The notes beneath the pieces are model-generated. The model was not told where the DNA came from and made no database searches. It saw nothing but the letters and a program-made list of their open reading frames with translations. Positions 1 through 7,812 of a stretch of DNA of 64,000 nucleotides are shown here, piece after piece (positions within the stretch are counted from its first letter, which is position 1; each line of letters begins with the position of its first letter). Origin of the DNA: Parolsenella sp958406235. GTDB lineage: Bacteria > Actinomycetota > Coriobacteriia > Coriobacteriales > Atopobiaceae. The position numbers were made by a program, and so were the translations under genes. The stretch spans positions 248,001 to 312,000 of the forward strand of contig NZ_JBCLNF010000002.1 of NCBI RefSeq assembly GCF_039062465.1, in the 5' to 3' direction.

Positions 1-212
1 CCATCGTGATCATCACGATTCTCGGCTACACCGCGATGGCCGGCACCGTTGGCGCCGGCGGCCTGGGCGACATCGCCATCCGCTACGGCTACCAGCGCTA
101 TCAGGATGACGTCATGTTCGCGACCGTGATTATCCTCATCATCATGGTCCAGGTCATTCAGACGGTGTGCAACCTGCTCGTTCGCGTCTGCGACAAGCGA
201 ATGCGCTCCTAG
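1..212 (+). CDS. metI: Methionine ABC transporter permease, C-terminal part
   Basis: This is the 3' end of an inner-membrane permease; the start lies outside the window and the frame is open from base 3. The visible residues, about 70, contain the small-residue stretch TVGAGGLGDIAIRYGYQRY followed by a hydrophobic segment and a basic tail (CDKRMRS). That is the typical end of MetI, the permease of the MetNIQ D/L-methionine importer. The gene 130 bases downstream encodes the matching lipoprotein, so the two belong to one metNIQ operon. The ATPase metN is presumably upstream of the window. Confidence 0.9.
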   Translation, partial: IVIITILGYTAMAGTVGAGGLGDIAIRYGYQRYQDDVMFATVIILIIMVQVIQTVCNLLVRVCDKRMRS

Positions 213-345
213 CGAGCGCACATAGTCAGCGCCAGACGGCGCAATCCAAACTCGGAGTCTTGCCCTTGGGCGATGCCCTTTGGCTACTCATATCGAAATT
301 GCCCACCACGATCAGTCAAATCGTTCTCATTCGAAAGGAACCGCC

Positions 346-1206
346 ATGTCCATCAAGCAGCACATCAAGCCGCTCGCCGGCATCGTGGCCGCCGCCGGCC
401 TCGCCCTCGCCCTGACCGCCTGCGGCGGCAACTCCGGCGCCGCCACCACCGCGGCCGCCTCCTCCAGCGCCGCCTCCGACAACGTCATCACCGTCGGCGC
501 CTCCCCCTCGCCCCACGCAGAGATCCTCGAGGCCATCAAACCCGAGCTTGAGGCCCAGGGCTACGAGCTGAAGGTCGTCGAGTACAGCGACTACGTCCAG
601 CCCAACGTCGCGCTCTCCGAGGGCGACCTGGATGCCAACTACTTCCAGCACCTCCCCTACCTGGAGAACTACAACACCGAGAACGGCACTGACCTCGCGA
701 GCGCTGGTGCCATCCACTTCGAGCCGATGGGTCTCTACGCCGGCAAGAGCTCCGACATCACCAACGTCCCCGACGGCGCCAAGATTGCCGTTCCCTCCGA
801 CGCCACCAACGAGGCTCGCGCGCTGCTGCTGCTCCAGGACCAGGGCGTGATCAAGCTCACCGACGGCGTGGGCCTCGAGGCCACCGCCAACGACATCGTC
901 GAGAACCCGCACAACGTCGAGCTCGTCGAGGTTGAGGCCGCCGCCGTTCCCCGCTCCCTCCAGGACGTCGACTTCGGTGTGATCAACGGCAACTACGCGC
1001 TCTCCGCCGGCCTTGACACCTCCGCCACCCTCGCCAGCGAGGGTGCTGACTCCGAGGCCGCCCAGACCTACGCCAACATCATCGCCGTCCGCAATGGCGA
1101 CGAGAACTCCGAGAAGACCCAGGCCCTCCTGAAGGCCCTCACCTCGGACACCGCCCGCAAGTTCATCGAGGACACCTACAAGGGCTCCGTCATCCCGGTG
1201 TTCTAA
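346..1206 (+). CDS. metQ: Methionine-binding lipoprotein (NlpA/MetQ family)
   Basis: A 286-residue substrate-binding lipoprotein of the methionine ABC importer. The start at 346 follows GAAAGGAA at 333-340; an upstream in-frame ATG at 280 lacks a ribosome site and would spoil the signal peptide. Residues 1-26 form a signal peptide ending in the lipobox LTAC, so Cys26 should be lipidated and anchored on the outer face of the membrane. After the lipobox comes an Ala/Thr linker (AATTAAAS, residues 32-39) and then the NlpA fold (VGASPSPHAEILE, ANYFQHLPYL, NGNYAL). MetQ hands methionine to MetI/MetN. A 14-bp terminator hairpin follows directly. Confidence 0.95.
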   Translation: MSIKQHIKPLAGIVAAAGLALALTACGGNSGAATTAAASSSAASDNVITVGASPSPHAEILEAIKPELEAQGYELKVVEYSDYVQPNVALSEGDLDANYFQHLPYLENYNTENGTDLASAGAIHFEPMGLYAGKSSDITNVPDGAKIAVPSDATNEARALLLLQDQGVIKLTDGVGLEATANDIVENPHNVELVEVEAAAVPRSLQDVDFGVINGNYALSAGLDTSATLASEGADSEAAQTYANIIAVRNGDENSEKTQALLKALTSDTARKFIEDTYKGSVIPVF

Positions 1207-1233
1207 GAGGCATCAGCCCCATATGGTGGGACC

Positions 1234-1268
1234 AACGCCCCCGTCTCGCGTGCAGAGACGGGGGCGTT
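1234..1268 (+). terminator. Terminator hairpin after metQ
   Basis: A perfect 14-bp inverted repeat (1234-1247 with 1255-1268) around a 7-nt loop lies 27 bases after the metQ stop. There is no long T tract. It sits only 17 bases before the helicase start codon, so any helicase promoter must overlap it or lie in the few bases after it. Confidence 0.8.
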
Positions 1269-1285
1269 GCTGCATACTTGCAGCT

Positions 1286-2545
1286 ATGACTACTTCATTT
1301 GCCGAGCTCGGGCTAAACGAGCAGATTCTCGCCGGGGTCAACGCCCTCGGCTTCACGGAGCCAACTCCCGTCCAGGCAGCCGCCATCCCCGCCGTTCTCG
1401 GCGGCAGAGACGTGCTCGCCAGTGCGCAGACCGGCACGGGCAAGACCTGCGCCTTCACCCTGCCGACGCTCCAGCGCATCGCCGAGACGAAGAGTAAGGC
1501 CTCGCCCAAAAAGCCCCGTGCCCTCGTCATCACGCCCACGCGCGAGCTCGCGGCGCAGATCGAGGACGTCACGAAGGAGGTCTGCGCGCAGACCGGCCAG
1601 TCGACCGTCGTCGTGATGGGCGGCGCCAAGTTCGACAAGCAGATTCGTGCGCTTGAGAAGGGCTGCGACCTCCTCGTCGCCACCCCCGGCCGCCTCATCG
1701 ACCTCATGGAGCATGACCACGTGAGCCTCTCCGAGGTCCAGGTCCTCGTTCTCGACGAGGCTGACCGTATGCTCGACATGGGCTTTTGGCCGAGCGTCCG
1801 TCGCATCGTAAAGGCCTGCCCCGATAAGCGCCAGACGCTCCTGTTCTCCGCCACCATCCCGCCCAGCATCAAGGGCACGGTCGACGCCATGCTCCCAGAC
1901 CCGGTCGTAGTCGAGATCGCCCGCGTCGGCGAGACGGCAGCCACGGTTGACGAGCACCTTTGCCCCGTCACCCAAGGCGACAAGATCTCGCTGCTCGAGG
2001 CCCTTATGAAGCAGGAGAGCTTCGAGCGCGTGCTCGTCTTCTGCCGCACCAAGATGCGCGTCGACGGCGTGTGCGGCACTTTGAAGAAGAGTGGGATCAA
2101 GGTCGATGTCATGCACGCAGACCGCCCGCAGAAGGCTCGCGAGAAGGCACTCGAGCGCTTCCGCGACGGCAAGATTCGCGTGCTCGTCGCCACGGACGTC
2201 ATGAGCCGCGGCATCGACATCTCCGGCATTGACGCCGTCGTGAACTTCGACGTCCCCATGGACCCGGAGGATTACGTCCACCGCATCGGCCGCACGGGCC
2301 GCGCCGGTGCCGCGGGACAGGCCTACACCTTCATGGCGCCAGACGAGGTGAGCCCGCTTCGAGAGATCGAGTACTTCACCAAGAAGCTCATTCCCCTCTT
2401 TGACCTCGAGGGGTTCTCGTACTCTGAGGGTCGCATCGTTCCCAACGAGCGACGCAGCACCTCCAAGCCCACCCGCAGCCTCTTCAGCGGCTCACGCGGC
2501 CGCGGCCGCGGCCCTCGTGGCGGCCGCTACGGAAGGCACTTCTAG
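1286..2545 (+). CDS. DEAD-box RNA helicase (RhlE/DeaD-like)
   Basis: A 419-residue ATP-dependent RNA helicase, probably in ribosome assembly or mRNA remodelling. Motifs in order: Q motif (FTEPTPVQ, residues 23-30), Walker A (AQTGTGKT, 47-54), PTRELAAQ, the DEAD box in VLDEADRMLD, SAT, and motif VI HRIGRTGRAG. The C-terminal tail is rich in Arg and Gly (SRGRGRGPRGGRYG), usual for RNA-binding tails. The start at 1286 fits family alignments (MTTSFAELGL). No Shine-Dalgarno sequence precedes it. A CATACT hexamer at 1273-1278 is placed so that transcription could begin at the ATG itself, giving a leaderless mRNA. The alternative ATG at 1223 would run the terminator hairpin into the coding sequence and is less likely. 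Confidence 0.93.
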   Translation: MTTSFAELGLNEQILAGVNALGFTEPTPVQAAAIPAVLGGRDVLASAQTGTGKTCAFTLPTLQRIAETKSKASPKKPRALVITPTRELAAQIEDVTKEVCAQTGQSTVVVMGGAKFDKQIRALEKGCDLLVATPGRLIDLMEHDHVSLSEVQVLVLDEADRMLDMGFWPSVRRIVKACPDKRQTLLFSATIPPSIKGTVDAMLPDPVVVEIARVGETAATVDEHLCPVTQGDKISLLEALMKQESFERVLVFCRTKMRVDGVCGTLKKSGIKVDVMHADRPQKAREKALERFRDGKIRVLVATDVMSRGIDISGIDAVVNFDVPMDPEDYVHRIGRTGRAGAAGQAYTFMAPDEVSPLREIEYFTKKLIPLFDLEGFSYSEGRIVPNERRSTSKPTRSLFSGSRGRGRGPRGGRYGRHF

Positions 2546-2596
2546 GCGACGCGTGGGCGCGAAAGCGCGGGCGCGAAACGAACGACACGCAATAGC

Positions 2597-2624
2597 AGGG
2601 CCATCGACGCAGGTCGATGGCCCT
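2597..2624. terminator. Hairpin between convergent helicase and tadA
   Basis: A perfect 11-bp stem (2597-2607 with 2614-2624) with a 6-nt loop lies between genes that converge. It can terminate the helicase transcript and may act in both directions. Confidence 0.75.
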
Positions 2625-2674
2625 ATCTTATACTCTTACGCCGAGGTTGTCGGATAGGCGGTCCAGCCATGCGG

Positions 2675-3172
2675 TCAGGCCTCGCTTGCGGCCATCTCGC
2701 TCGCGACAGACGCCGCCTTCTTCTTGGCGCGCCTCTCTCGGAAGAATGTCCTCAGCTCGTCCGCACACTCCTGCTGGAGCACGCCAGACGTCACCTCGAA
2801 CTCGTGGTTGAGCCTCTCGTCATGGCTTACGTCGAAGAGGGTGCCAAGCGCACCGCCCTTTGGGTCCGGCGCGCCATAGACGCACCTATCGATGCGCGAG
2901 TTGACCATAAGGCCCGCACACATGATGCAGGGCTCGAGCGTCACATAGACGGTGCAGCCCGTTAGGCGCCAGCGGTCAAGCGCGCGGGCGGCGGCGCACA
3001 TGGCGGAGAACTCCGCGTGAGCCGAGGGGTCGCGATCAGTCTCGCGACGATTGTGCGCCCGCGCCACGACCTCGCCATCACACACGACGACAGCGCCGAT
3101 GGGCACCTCGCCCTCCTCGGCGGCCAGGTGCGCCTCATCAAGCGCCAGGCGCATGTAATCCTCGTCCGTCAT
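2675..3172 (-). CDS. tadA: tRNA-specific adenosine deaminase
   Basis: A 165-residue cytoplasmic zinc deaminase that converts wobble adenosine-34 to inosine in tRNA-Arg(ACG). The zinc and catalytic signature is complete: HAE at residues 52-54 and PCIMC at 80-84, with the family segment PIGAVVV. The C-terminal 30 residues are charged and Ala-rich (RERRAKKKAA). It is a single-gene unit: a hairpin lies beyond its 3' end and a TATGCT hexamer on the minus strand about 45 bases upstream could be its -10 box. Assignment to TadA rather than a guanine or cytosine deaminase rests on length and on the start MTDEDYMRLALDEA. Confidence 0.93.
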   Translation of the reverse strand: MTDEDYMRLALDEAHLAAEEGEVPIGAVVVCDGEVVARAHNRRETDRDPSAHAEFSAMCAAARALDRWRLTGCTVYVTLEPCIMCAGLMVNSRIDRCVYGAPDPKGGALGTLFDVSHDERLNHEFEVTSGVLQQECADELRTFFRERRAKKKAASVASEMAASEA

Positions 3173-3234
3173 GGCGCTCCCCTCGTCCGCCTTCTCCGCC
3201 GCACGGCGGCTGATGAACCTACAGCATACCCAAT

Positions 3235-3276
3235 GCGCCCGGATCCAGTGGAAGGGGAGGAACTGGACCCGGGCGC
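3235..3276 (-). terminator. Terminator of the lsr operon
   Basis: A 15-bp stem with one mismatch (3235-3249 with 3262-3276) lies about 90 bases beyond the lsrF stop on the minus strand, before the tadA promoter region. Confidence 0.7.
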
Positions 3277-3364
3277 GGGAGGCGACCCTTCGCCTGAGGC
3301 TAGAGGTCGCATATGAAAGAGCTAGCTAGCGTCACTCGCATTCGCAGCGAGCGCGAAGGCTGTG

Positions 3365-4243
3365 CTACTTGGCGATGTCCTGGAACATCTCCCAAGCCTC
3401 GACGTCGGTCATGCCCTCGTGGACGATCTTGTTGACGCACTGGGCCATCTCGATGGGGTGCGTGGACTGGAAGATGTTACGGCCCATGTCAACGCCGTGG
3501 GCACCCTTGCGGATGACGTCGTAGGCGAGGTGCAGGGCGTCCTTCTCGGGAAGCTTCTTGCCGCCGGCGACGACGATGGGCACGGGGCAGGCAGCCACGA
3601 CCTCCTCAAAGTCATCGCAGTCATAGGTCTTGACCATCTGGCAGCCCATCTCGGCGATGATGCGGGTCGCGAGCTTGAAGAAGCGCGGGGTGCGCTCCAT
3701 GTCCTTGCCCACGGCGCAGACGCCGAGTGTCGGGATGCTATAGCGGAAGCCGGCGTTGATGGTCTGGCTCAGGTTGTCGATGGAGGACAGCTGGCCGTCG
3801 CCGCCGATGAAGGTCTGAACGGCCATGCAGTCGGCGTTCATACGGATGGCGTCCTCGACGTCAACAGCGATGACCTCGTGGGAGAGGTCAGCCTGGAGCA
3901 TGGAGGAGCCGGAGGTGGTGCGGAGGGCGATGCCCTTCGTGATCTCGGGCGGAACGCAGGAGCGAATGGCACCGCGGGTGCCCATGAAGCAGTCAACGTA
4001 GGGAGCGAGCTGCGGCAGGAGCAGGTCGAGGCGCTCGAGGCCGGCGGTAGCGCCCATGAAGTAGCCGTGGTCGAAGGCGAACATCACGGTGTTGCCGCTC
4101 TTGGGGTTGAAGATGTTGGAGAGGTGCTTCTTCATGCCCCAATCAAGGCTGTTGGCGCCCTTGACGTAGAAGCCCTTGTCGTTCGCAAACGGGGTATCGA
4201 CGTGATAGTCGTGAGCGACCTTCAGTCCATCCAGATCAGCCAT
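3365..4243 (-). CDS. lsrF: 3-hydroxy-5-phosphonooxypentane-2,4-dione thiolase (AI-2 catabolism)
   Basis: A 292-residue class I aldolase-fold enzyme. In the known Lsr pathway it transfers the acetyl group of the isomerised phospho-AI-2 to CoA, giving DHAP and acetyl-CoA, and so removes the inducing signal. The N-terminus MADLDGLK, the segment LDWGMKKHLSNIFNP, FAFDHGYFMG, and the Schiff-base lysine in MVKTY (Lys205) match LsrF closely. The length is the same as in enteric LsrF (291). It is the last gene of the leftward lsr run and is separated from lsrB by 261 bases with strong hairpins, so it may be expressed at a lower level or from its own promoter. Confidence 0.93.
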   Translation of the reverse strand: MADLDGLKVAHDYHVDTPFANDKGFYVKGANSLDWGMKKHLSNIFNPKSGNTVMFAFDHGYFMGATAGLERLDLLLPQLAPYVDCFMGTRGAIRSCVPPEITKGIALRTTSGSSMLQADLSHEVIAVDVEDAIRMNADCMAVQTFIGGDGQLSSIDNLSQTINAGFRYSIPTLGVCAVGKDMERTPRFFKLATRIIAEMGCQMVKTYDCDDFEEVVAACPVPIVVAGGKKLPEKDALHLAYDVIRKGAHGVDMGRNIFQSTHPIEMAQCVNKIVHEGMTDVEAWEMFQDIAK

Positions 4244-4382
4244 AGGTGGATTCCTTTCCTCGTCTGCCCCCCACGCCCCCGCGGGAGGTCACCAGTATGG
4301 TAGCGATTTGACAGATGCGGCCCGCGTCAGCGAATGCGCTGCGCAAGCATGAGGCGGAGCCTCCGTGGTATCGGACGACAAT

Positions 4383-4485
4383 GTCCCCACTCGTGTGTGC
4401 CCCGCGTGAGAGCGTGCGCGAGTCGCCAGGCGAACGACCTCACGCGGGGCAAACGGGGACGCCGCCGAGCGGCGACGCCCCCTTA
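4383..4485 (-). other. Intercistronic stem-loops between lsrB and lsrF
   Basis: The 261-base lsrB-lsrF gap contains a 13-bp perfect stem (4398-4410 with 4439-4451) enclosed by a 6-bp outer stem (4383-4388 with 4455-4460). A second GC-rich hairpin overlaps it at about 4455-4485. On the minus strand they lie directly downstream of lsrB. The layout fits a partial terminator or an mRNA-stabilising structure that raises the binding protein above the downstream enzyme. Confidence 0.6.
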
Positions 4486-4504
4486 CAAGGAGCGAAGCGA
4501 CAGC

Positions 4505-5632
4505 TTAGAAGTTGTAGTCGTTCATGTTGTCCTTGGTGAAGACGAGGCGCTCGGGCAGGAGCACGACGCCGTTGTTCTCGGCGAGGGTCTCGGCGCCCTC
4601 GGAGATGGAGTCGTTGGCCTCGACGGTGACGTCACCGATGCTCGGGATGGAGATGGTGTCGCCGACCTTGACGGTGTTGCCAGCGGCGAGGTAGGCAGCG
4701 ACGAAGCAGCCCATGGCGCCCTGGACGGCGCAGTCCCAGAGGCCCCAGTTGTAGATGGTGCCGTGCTCGCAGTAGCTCTTGATGGACTGCGGGGAAGCGA
4801 AGCCGGTGATCGTGATCTTCGTGGCGTCGTAGCCCTTGTTCTCGGCGGCCTGGAGCTGGCCGGGGAGAGCGGTGGAGTCGTTGCAGATGATCAGGTCAAT
4901 GTCGGGGTAAGCGTCGAGAACGGCCTCGCCGGTCGTGATGGCGAGCTCGGCGTCCTGGTTGCTGTAGTAGTTGTCAGCGACCTTCTTCCAGTTCGGGTAA
5001 TCCTTCTGGATGATGGCCTCAGCGGCGACCTGCCAGGAGTTCTGGTCGGTGACGGTGGCCTGAGAGTAGTGCCAGACGTAGGTGATCTCGTCGGCAGAGG
5101 GATCCTTGCCGCGCTCCTTGAGGCCGTCGACGGACATGTCGACGAGCATCTGGCCGAGGATCTCAGGGGTGCCCTGGGAAACCATGAGGGTACGGTCCTC
5201 GACCTGGGCGTCGGAGTCCCAGGTGGTGACGACGATGCCGGCGTCCGTGGCCTTCTTCAGGGCGTCAGACACACCAGCGGCGTCAACCGTGGAGATGCAG
5301 AGGGCGTCGACGCCATTGGCGACGGCCTGGTTGATGACGGCGACCTGAGCGGACGCGGAAGCGGTGGAATCGCCGATGTAGTCAACGGTGATGCCCCAGT
5401 CCTTGGCGTACTTCTGAGCGCCGTCGTTGGCGGACTCGAAGAAGGCGTTGCCGGTCACCTTCGGGATGAAGGCAACGGTCTTGCCGGTGATGTCTCCACC
5501 CTCGGCAGCACCGCTGGCGGCAGCGGTGGTGGCGGCGGAACCAGAGCCACCACAGCCGGCCAGGCCAAGGCCTGCGACGGCGGCGCCAGCACCGGCAACC
5601 TTCAGGAATCCGCGACGAGTCATGTTCTTCAT
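4505..5632 (-). CDS. lsrB: AI-2-binding lipoprotein of the Lsr transporter
   Basis: A 375-residue periplasmic-binding-protein family lipoprotein. The start at 5632 follows GGGAGG on the minus strand; the open frame extends further up but overlaps lsrD and lacks a site. The N-terminus MKNMTRRGFLKVAGAG carries twin arginines, followed by a hydrophobic stretch and the lipobox GLAGC (Cys27). This suggests export by the Tat route and then lipidation. The linker AATTAAAS (33-40) follows. The core (VAFIPKVTGNAFFESANDGAQ, DSDAQVEDRT, NDSTALPGQLQAAENKG) is that of LsrB/RbsB-type binding proteins. Context with lsrACDFRK identifies autoinducer-2 as the likely ligand. Confidence 0.92.
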   Translation of the reverse strand: MKNMTRRGFLKVAGAGAAVAGLGLAGCGGSGSAATTAAASGAAEGGDITGKTVAFIPKVTGNAFFESANDGAQKYAKDWGITVDYIGDSTASASAQVAVINQAVANGVDALCISTVDAAGVSDALKKATDAGIVVTTWDSDAQVEDRTLMVSQGTPEILGQMLVDMSVDGLKERGKDPSADEITYVWHYSQATVTDQNSWQVAAEAIIQKDYPNWKKVADNYYSNQDAELAITTGEAVLDAYPDIDLIICNDSTALPGQLQAAENKGYDATKITITGFASPQSIKSYCEHGTIYNWGLWDCAVQGAMGCFVAAYLAAGNTVKVGDTISIPSIGDVTVEANDSISEGAETLAENNGVVLLPERLVFTKDNMNDYNF

Positions 5633-5660
5633 AACTAACGAACCTCCCTTTTCTTGCCCG

Positions 5661-6701
5661 TTATTGGGCACTTGCCTCCGAACTACCCTTCCTTGCAAAC
5701 AGCGAGCGCAGCCACGGGACGATTCCCGTGTTTGTCGCCGCAGAACGCCCAACGATGACCGCGACAAGCAGGACACCAACCGGGATGTCGAGGTACTGGG
5801 TGCCGATCTTGAAGCAGAGCGGGAGACCGAAGCGAAGGAACGCGATGGCGAGAGATGCCAGGGCGGTTCCGATGATCGATCCCTTGCCGCCCGTGGAGAG
5901 CGTGCCTCCGAGGACGACGGCCGTGATGATGTCCATCGTGAGATCGCCACCGAGATCGGACTTAGCGGTGCCGAGGTACGCGGTGAGAACGGTGCCGGCG
6001 ATGGCGGCGGCGAGCGCGCTCAGGACATACGTGGACATTATCACCCTGCGCGTATTAATGCCCGAGTATTCGGCAGCCGAGGGGTTTACGCCGGTGAGTA
6101 TCACCTTGCGGCCATACTTGGTCTTGTGGAGCAGGATGTAAGCGACCACGAGCATGACAACATAGATGATGATCTGGAACGGAATCTCGCCGCCGACCTT
6201 GTAGTTCGCGATGAATTTGAACTCGTCGGGGAAGCCTCCGATGGACTCGTACGAGGCGGTGCTGGAAAGCGTGGAGACGAGCAGGGCGAGGCCGGAGTAC
6301 AGGAAGCTGCCGCCCAGGGTAATGACCATCGCTTGGACGCCGCAATAGCCAATCAGGAAGCCAGAGAGAGCGCCACAGAGGCAGACGACGACGGTAGCGA
6401 GCGCAACGGCGGCCCAGATGGACAGGCCGAAGTCCTGCCAGGATACGCCGATGATGATCGACGTGAGGCCAACGAGCGAGGCAACCTGGATGTCGATGCC
6501 GCCAGTGCACATGACGAGCGTGACGAAGAGCGACAGGATGAACACGGCAAGGTTGTCGTTGATGCTGGTAAAGAGGAGTGCCGGACGCAGGAACTTGGGG
6601 TTGGCGCCGCCAAAGATAGCGAACTCCAGGACGATAAGAACCACGAGCAGGATGTTCCAGGCGGACTGGCCGTGGGTGAGCACCTTCTTGAGCTTATCCA
6701 T
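5661..6701 (-). CDS. lsrD: AI-2 ABC transporter permease
   Basis: A 346-residue polytopic membrane protein of the RbsC/BPD_transp_2 permease family, with about 8-10 hydrophobic segments. The family signatures FVTLVMCTGGIDIQVASLVGLT and VVLGGTLSTGGKGSIIGTALA are present. It is one of two paralogous permeases that form the Lsr channel. Its ATG overlaps the lsrC stop by one base (TAATG), which implies translational coupling and equal amounts. Of the two permeases it is the one next to lsrB, as in the enteric order A-C-D-B, hence the call lsrD. Confidence 0.9.
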   Translation of the reverse strand: MDKLKKVLTHGQSAWNILLVVLIVLEFAIFGGANPKFLRPALLFTSINDNLAVFILSLFVTLVMCTGGIDIQVASLVGLTSIIIGVSWQDFGLSIWAAVALATVVVCLCGALSGFLIGYCGVQAMVITLGGSFLYSGLALLVSTLSSTASYESIGGFPDEFKFIANYKVGGEIPFQIIIYVVMLVVAYILLHKTKYGRKVILTGVNPSAAEYSGINTRRVIMSTYVLSALAAAIAGTVLTAYLGTAKSDLGGDLTMDIITAVVLGGTLSTGGKGSIIGTALASLAIAFLRFGLPLCFKIGTQYLDIPVGVLLVAVIVGRSAATNTGIVPWLRSLFARKGSSEASAQ

Positions 6702-7750
6702 TACTGCTCACCGCCCTTCTCGGCGTTGACATTCGCAGCAGGGGCCTCCGCAGCGGGAGCCGAGGCGGAGACGCGGGCAGCGAGCCTCGCGTGACGGTTG
6801 TTGACGAGCGAACGGTGCTGGATCACGGCGTCGACGACGACGATGACGAGCAGGATGATGCCGGTAATCGCGTTGTCGTAGTTGGACGAGAAGCCCATGA
6901 AGACGAGCAGGTAGGAGATCGAAGCCATGATGACGGCGCCGATGGCGGAGCCGATCACGGAGCCGACGCCGCCGGCGAGCGAGATGCCACCGAGGACGCA
7001 GGCCGCGATGGCCTTCATCTCATAGCCATTGCCGCTCATCGGGGTGACGAAGCCGATGCGGCTGCAGAAGATCACGCCGCCGATGGAGGCCATGACCGCG
7101 CAGATCACGTAGGCGAGCATCTTCGTCTTGAGCGTAGGCAGGCCGACGAGCGTGGCACCCTGGGCGTTGTCGCCCACGGCCACGAAGTAACGGCCCTGAC
7201 GCGTACGGGTGAGGATGAGGTGAATGATGATGACGAGCGCGATGACGGCGCAGTAGTAGACCGTCAGGGGGCCAACCAGCGTGACGGACGAGAAGTCCTT
7301 GAAGGACTTGGGCAGGTTCTCAACCCAGGCACCATTCGTATACAGGTAGATGATGCCGCGCAGGATACCGTTGACGCCGAGGGTAAAGATCAGCGACGGC
7401 GCACCCATGATGCAGACGCCCCAACCATTGATGAGGCCGATGACGACGCCAATGATGATGGCAACGACGATTGCAACCACGAGCGACTGCCCGTCGCGCA
7501 GGAACGTGCCCACGACGGCGGCGACGAGGCCGAGGTTCGAGCCGACGGAAACGTCGATCTCGCCAATGAACAGGACGAAAGCCATACCAACTGCAATAAG
7601 CGTGTAGACGACGGACGTGTTGAAGCACGCGGAGACGTTGGACGGGCTCAAGAACATCGGGTTCATGAAGCCAACGATGGCAAACAGCGCGATGAGGAAG
7701 ATCAGGCTGGTGAGCTCGCGCGCCTTGAAAAGCTTCTTTACCTTCTCCAT
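6701..7750 (-). CDS. lsrC: AI-2 ABC transporter permease
   Basis: A 349-residue permease of the same family as lsrD. It has the conserved IGEIDVSVGSNLGL and ACVLGGISLAGGVGSVIGSA segments and a basic N-terminus (MEKVKKLFKARELTS). The C-terminal tail after the last membrane span is Ala-rich and probably cytoplasmic. It follows lsrA after about 60 bases and overlaps lsrD by one base, so the three transport genes form one transcription unit. Confidence 0.9.
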   Translation of the reverse strand: MEKVKKLFKARELTSLIFLIALFAIVGFMNPMFLSPSNVSACFNTSVVYTLIAVGMAFVLFIGEIDVSVGSNLGLVAAVVGTFLRDGQSLVVAIVVAIIIGVVIGLINGWGVCIMGAPSLIFTLGVNGILRGIIYLYTNGAWVENLPKSFKDFSSVTLVGPLTVYYCAVIALVIIIHLILTRTRQGRYFVAVGDNAQGATLVGLPTLKTKMLAYVICAVMASIGGVIFCSRIGFVTPMSGNGYEMKAIAACVLGGISLAGGVGSVIGSAIGAVIMASISYLLVFMGFSSNYDNAITGIILLVIVVVDAVIQHRSLVNNRHARLAARVSASAPAAEAPAANVNAEKGGEQ

Positions 7751-7812
7751 CGATTACACCTCTTTCCTCTGGTCGCTATCCGAACGGGTCTCTTCGATCT
7801 GGCGGTTTAGGC

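Noticed and set aside
4334..5638. A 434-codon reading frame on the plus strand opposite lsrB
   Set aside because: It is antisense to a gene with clear family motifs. It is rich in Gly, Val, Asp and Ala as expected for a GC-rich shadow and has no ribosome site or family features.
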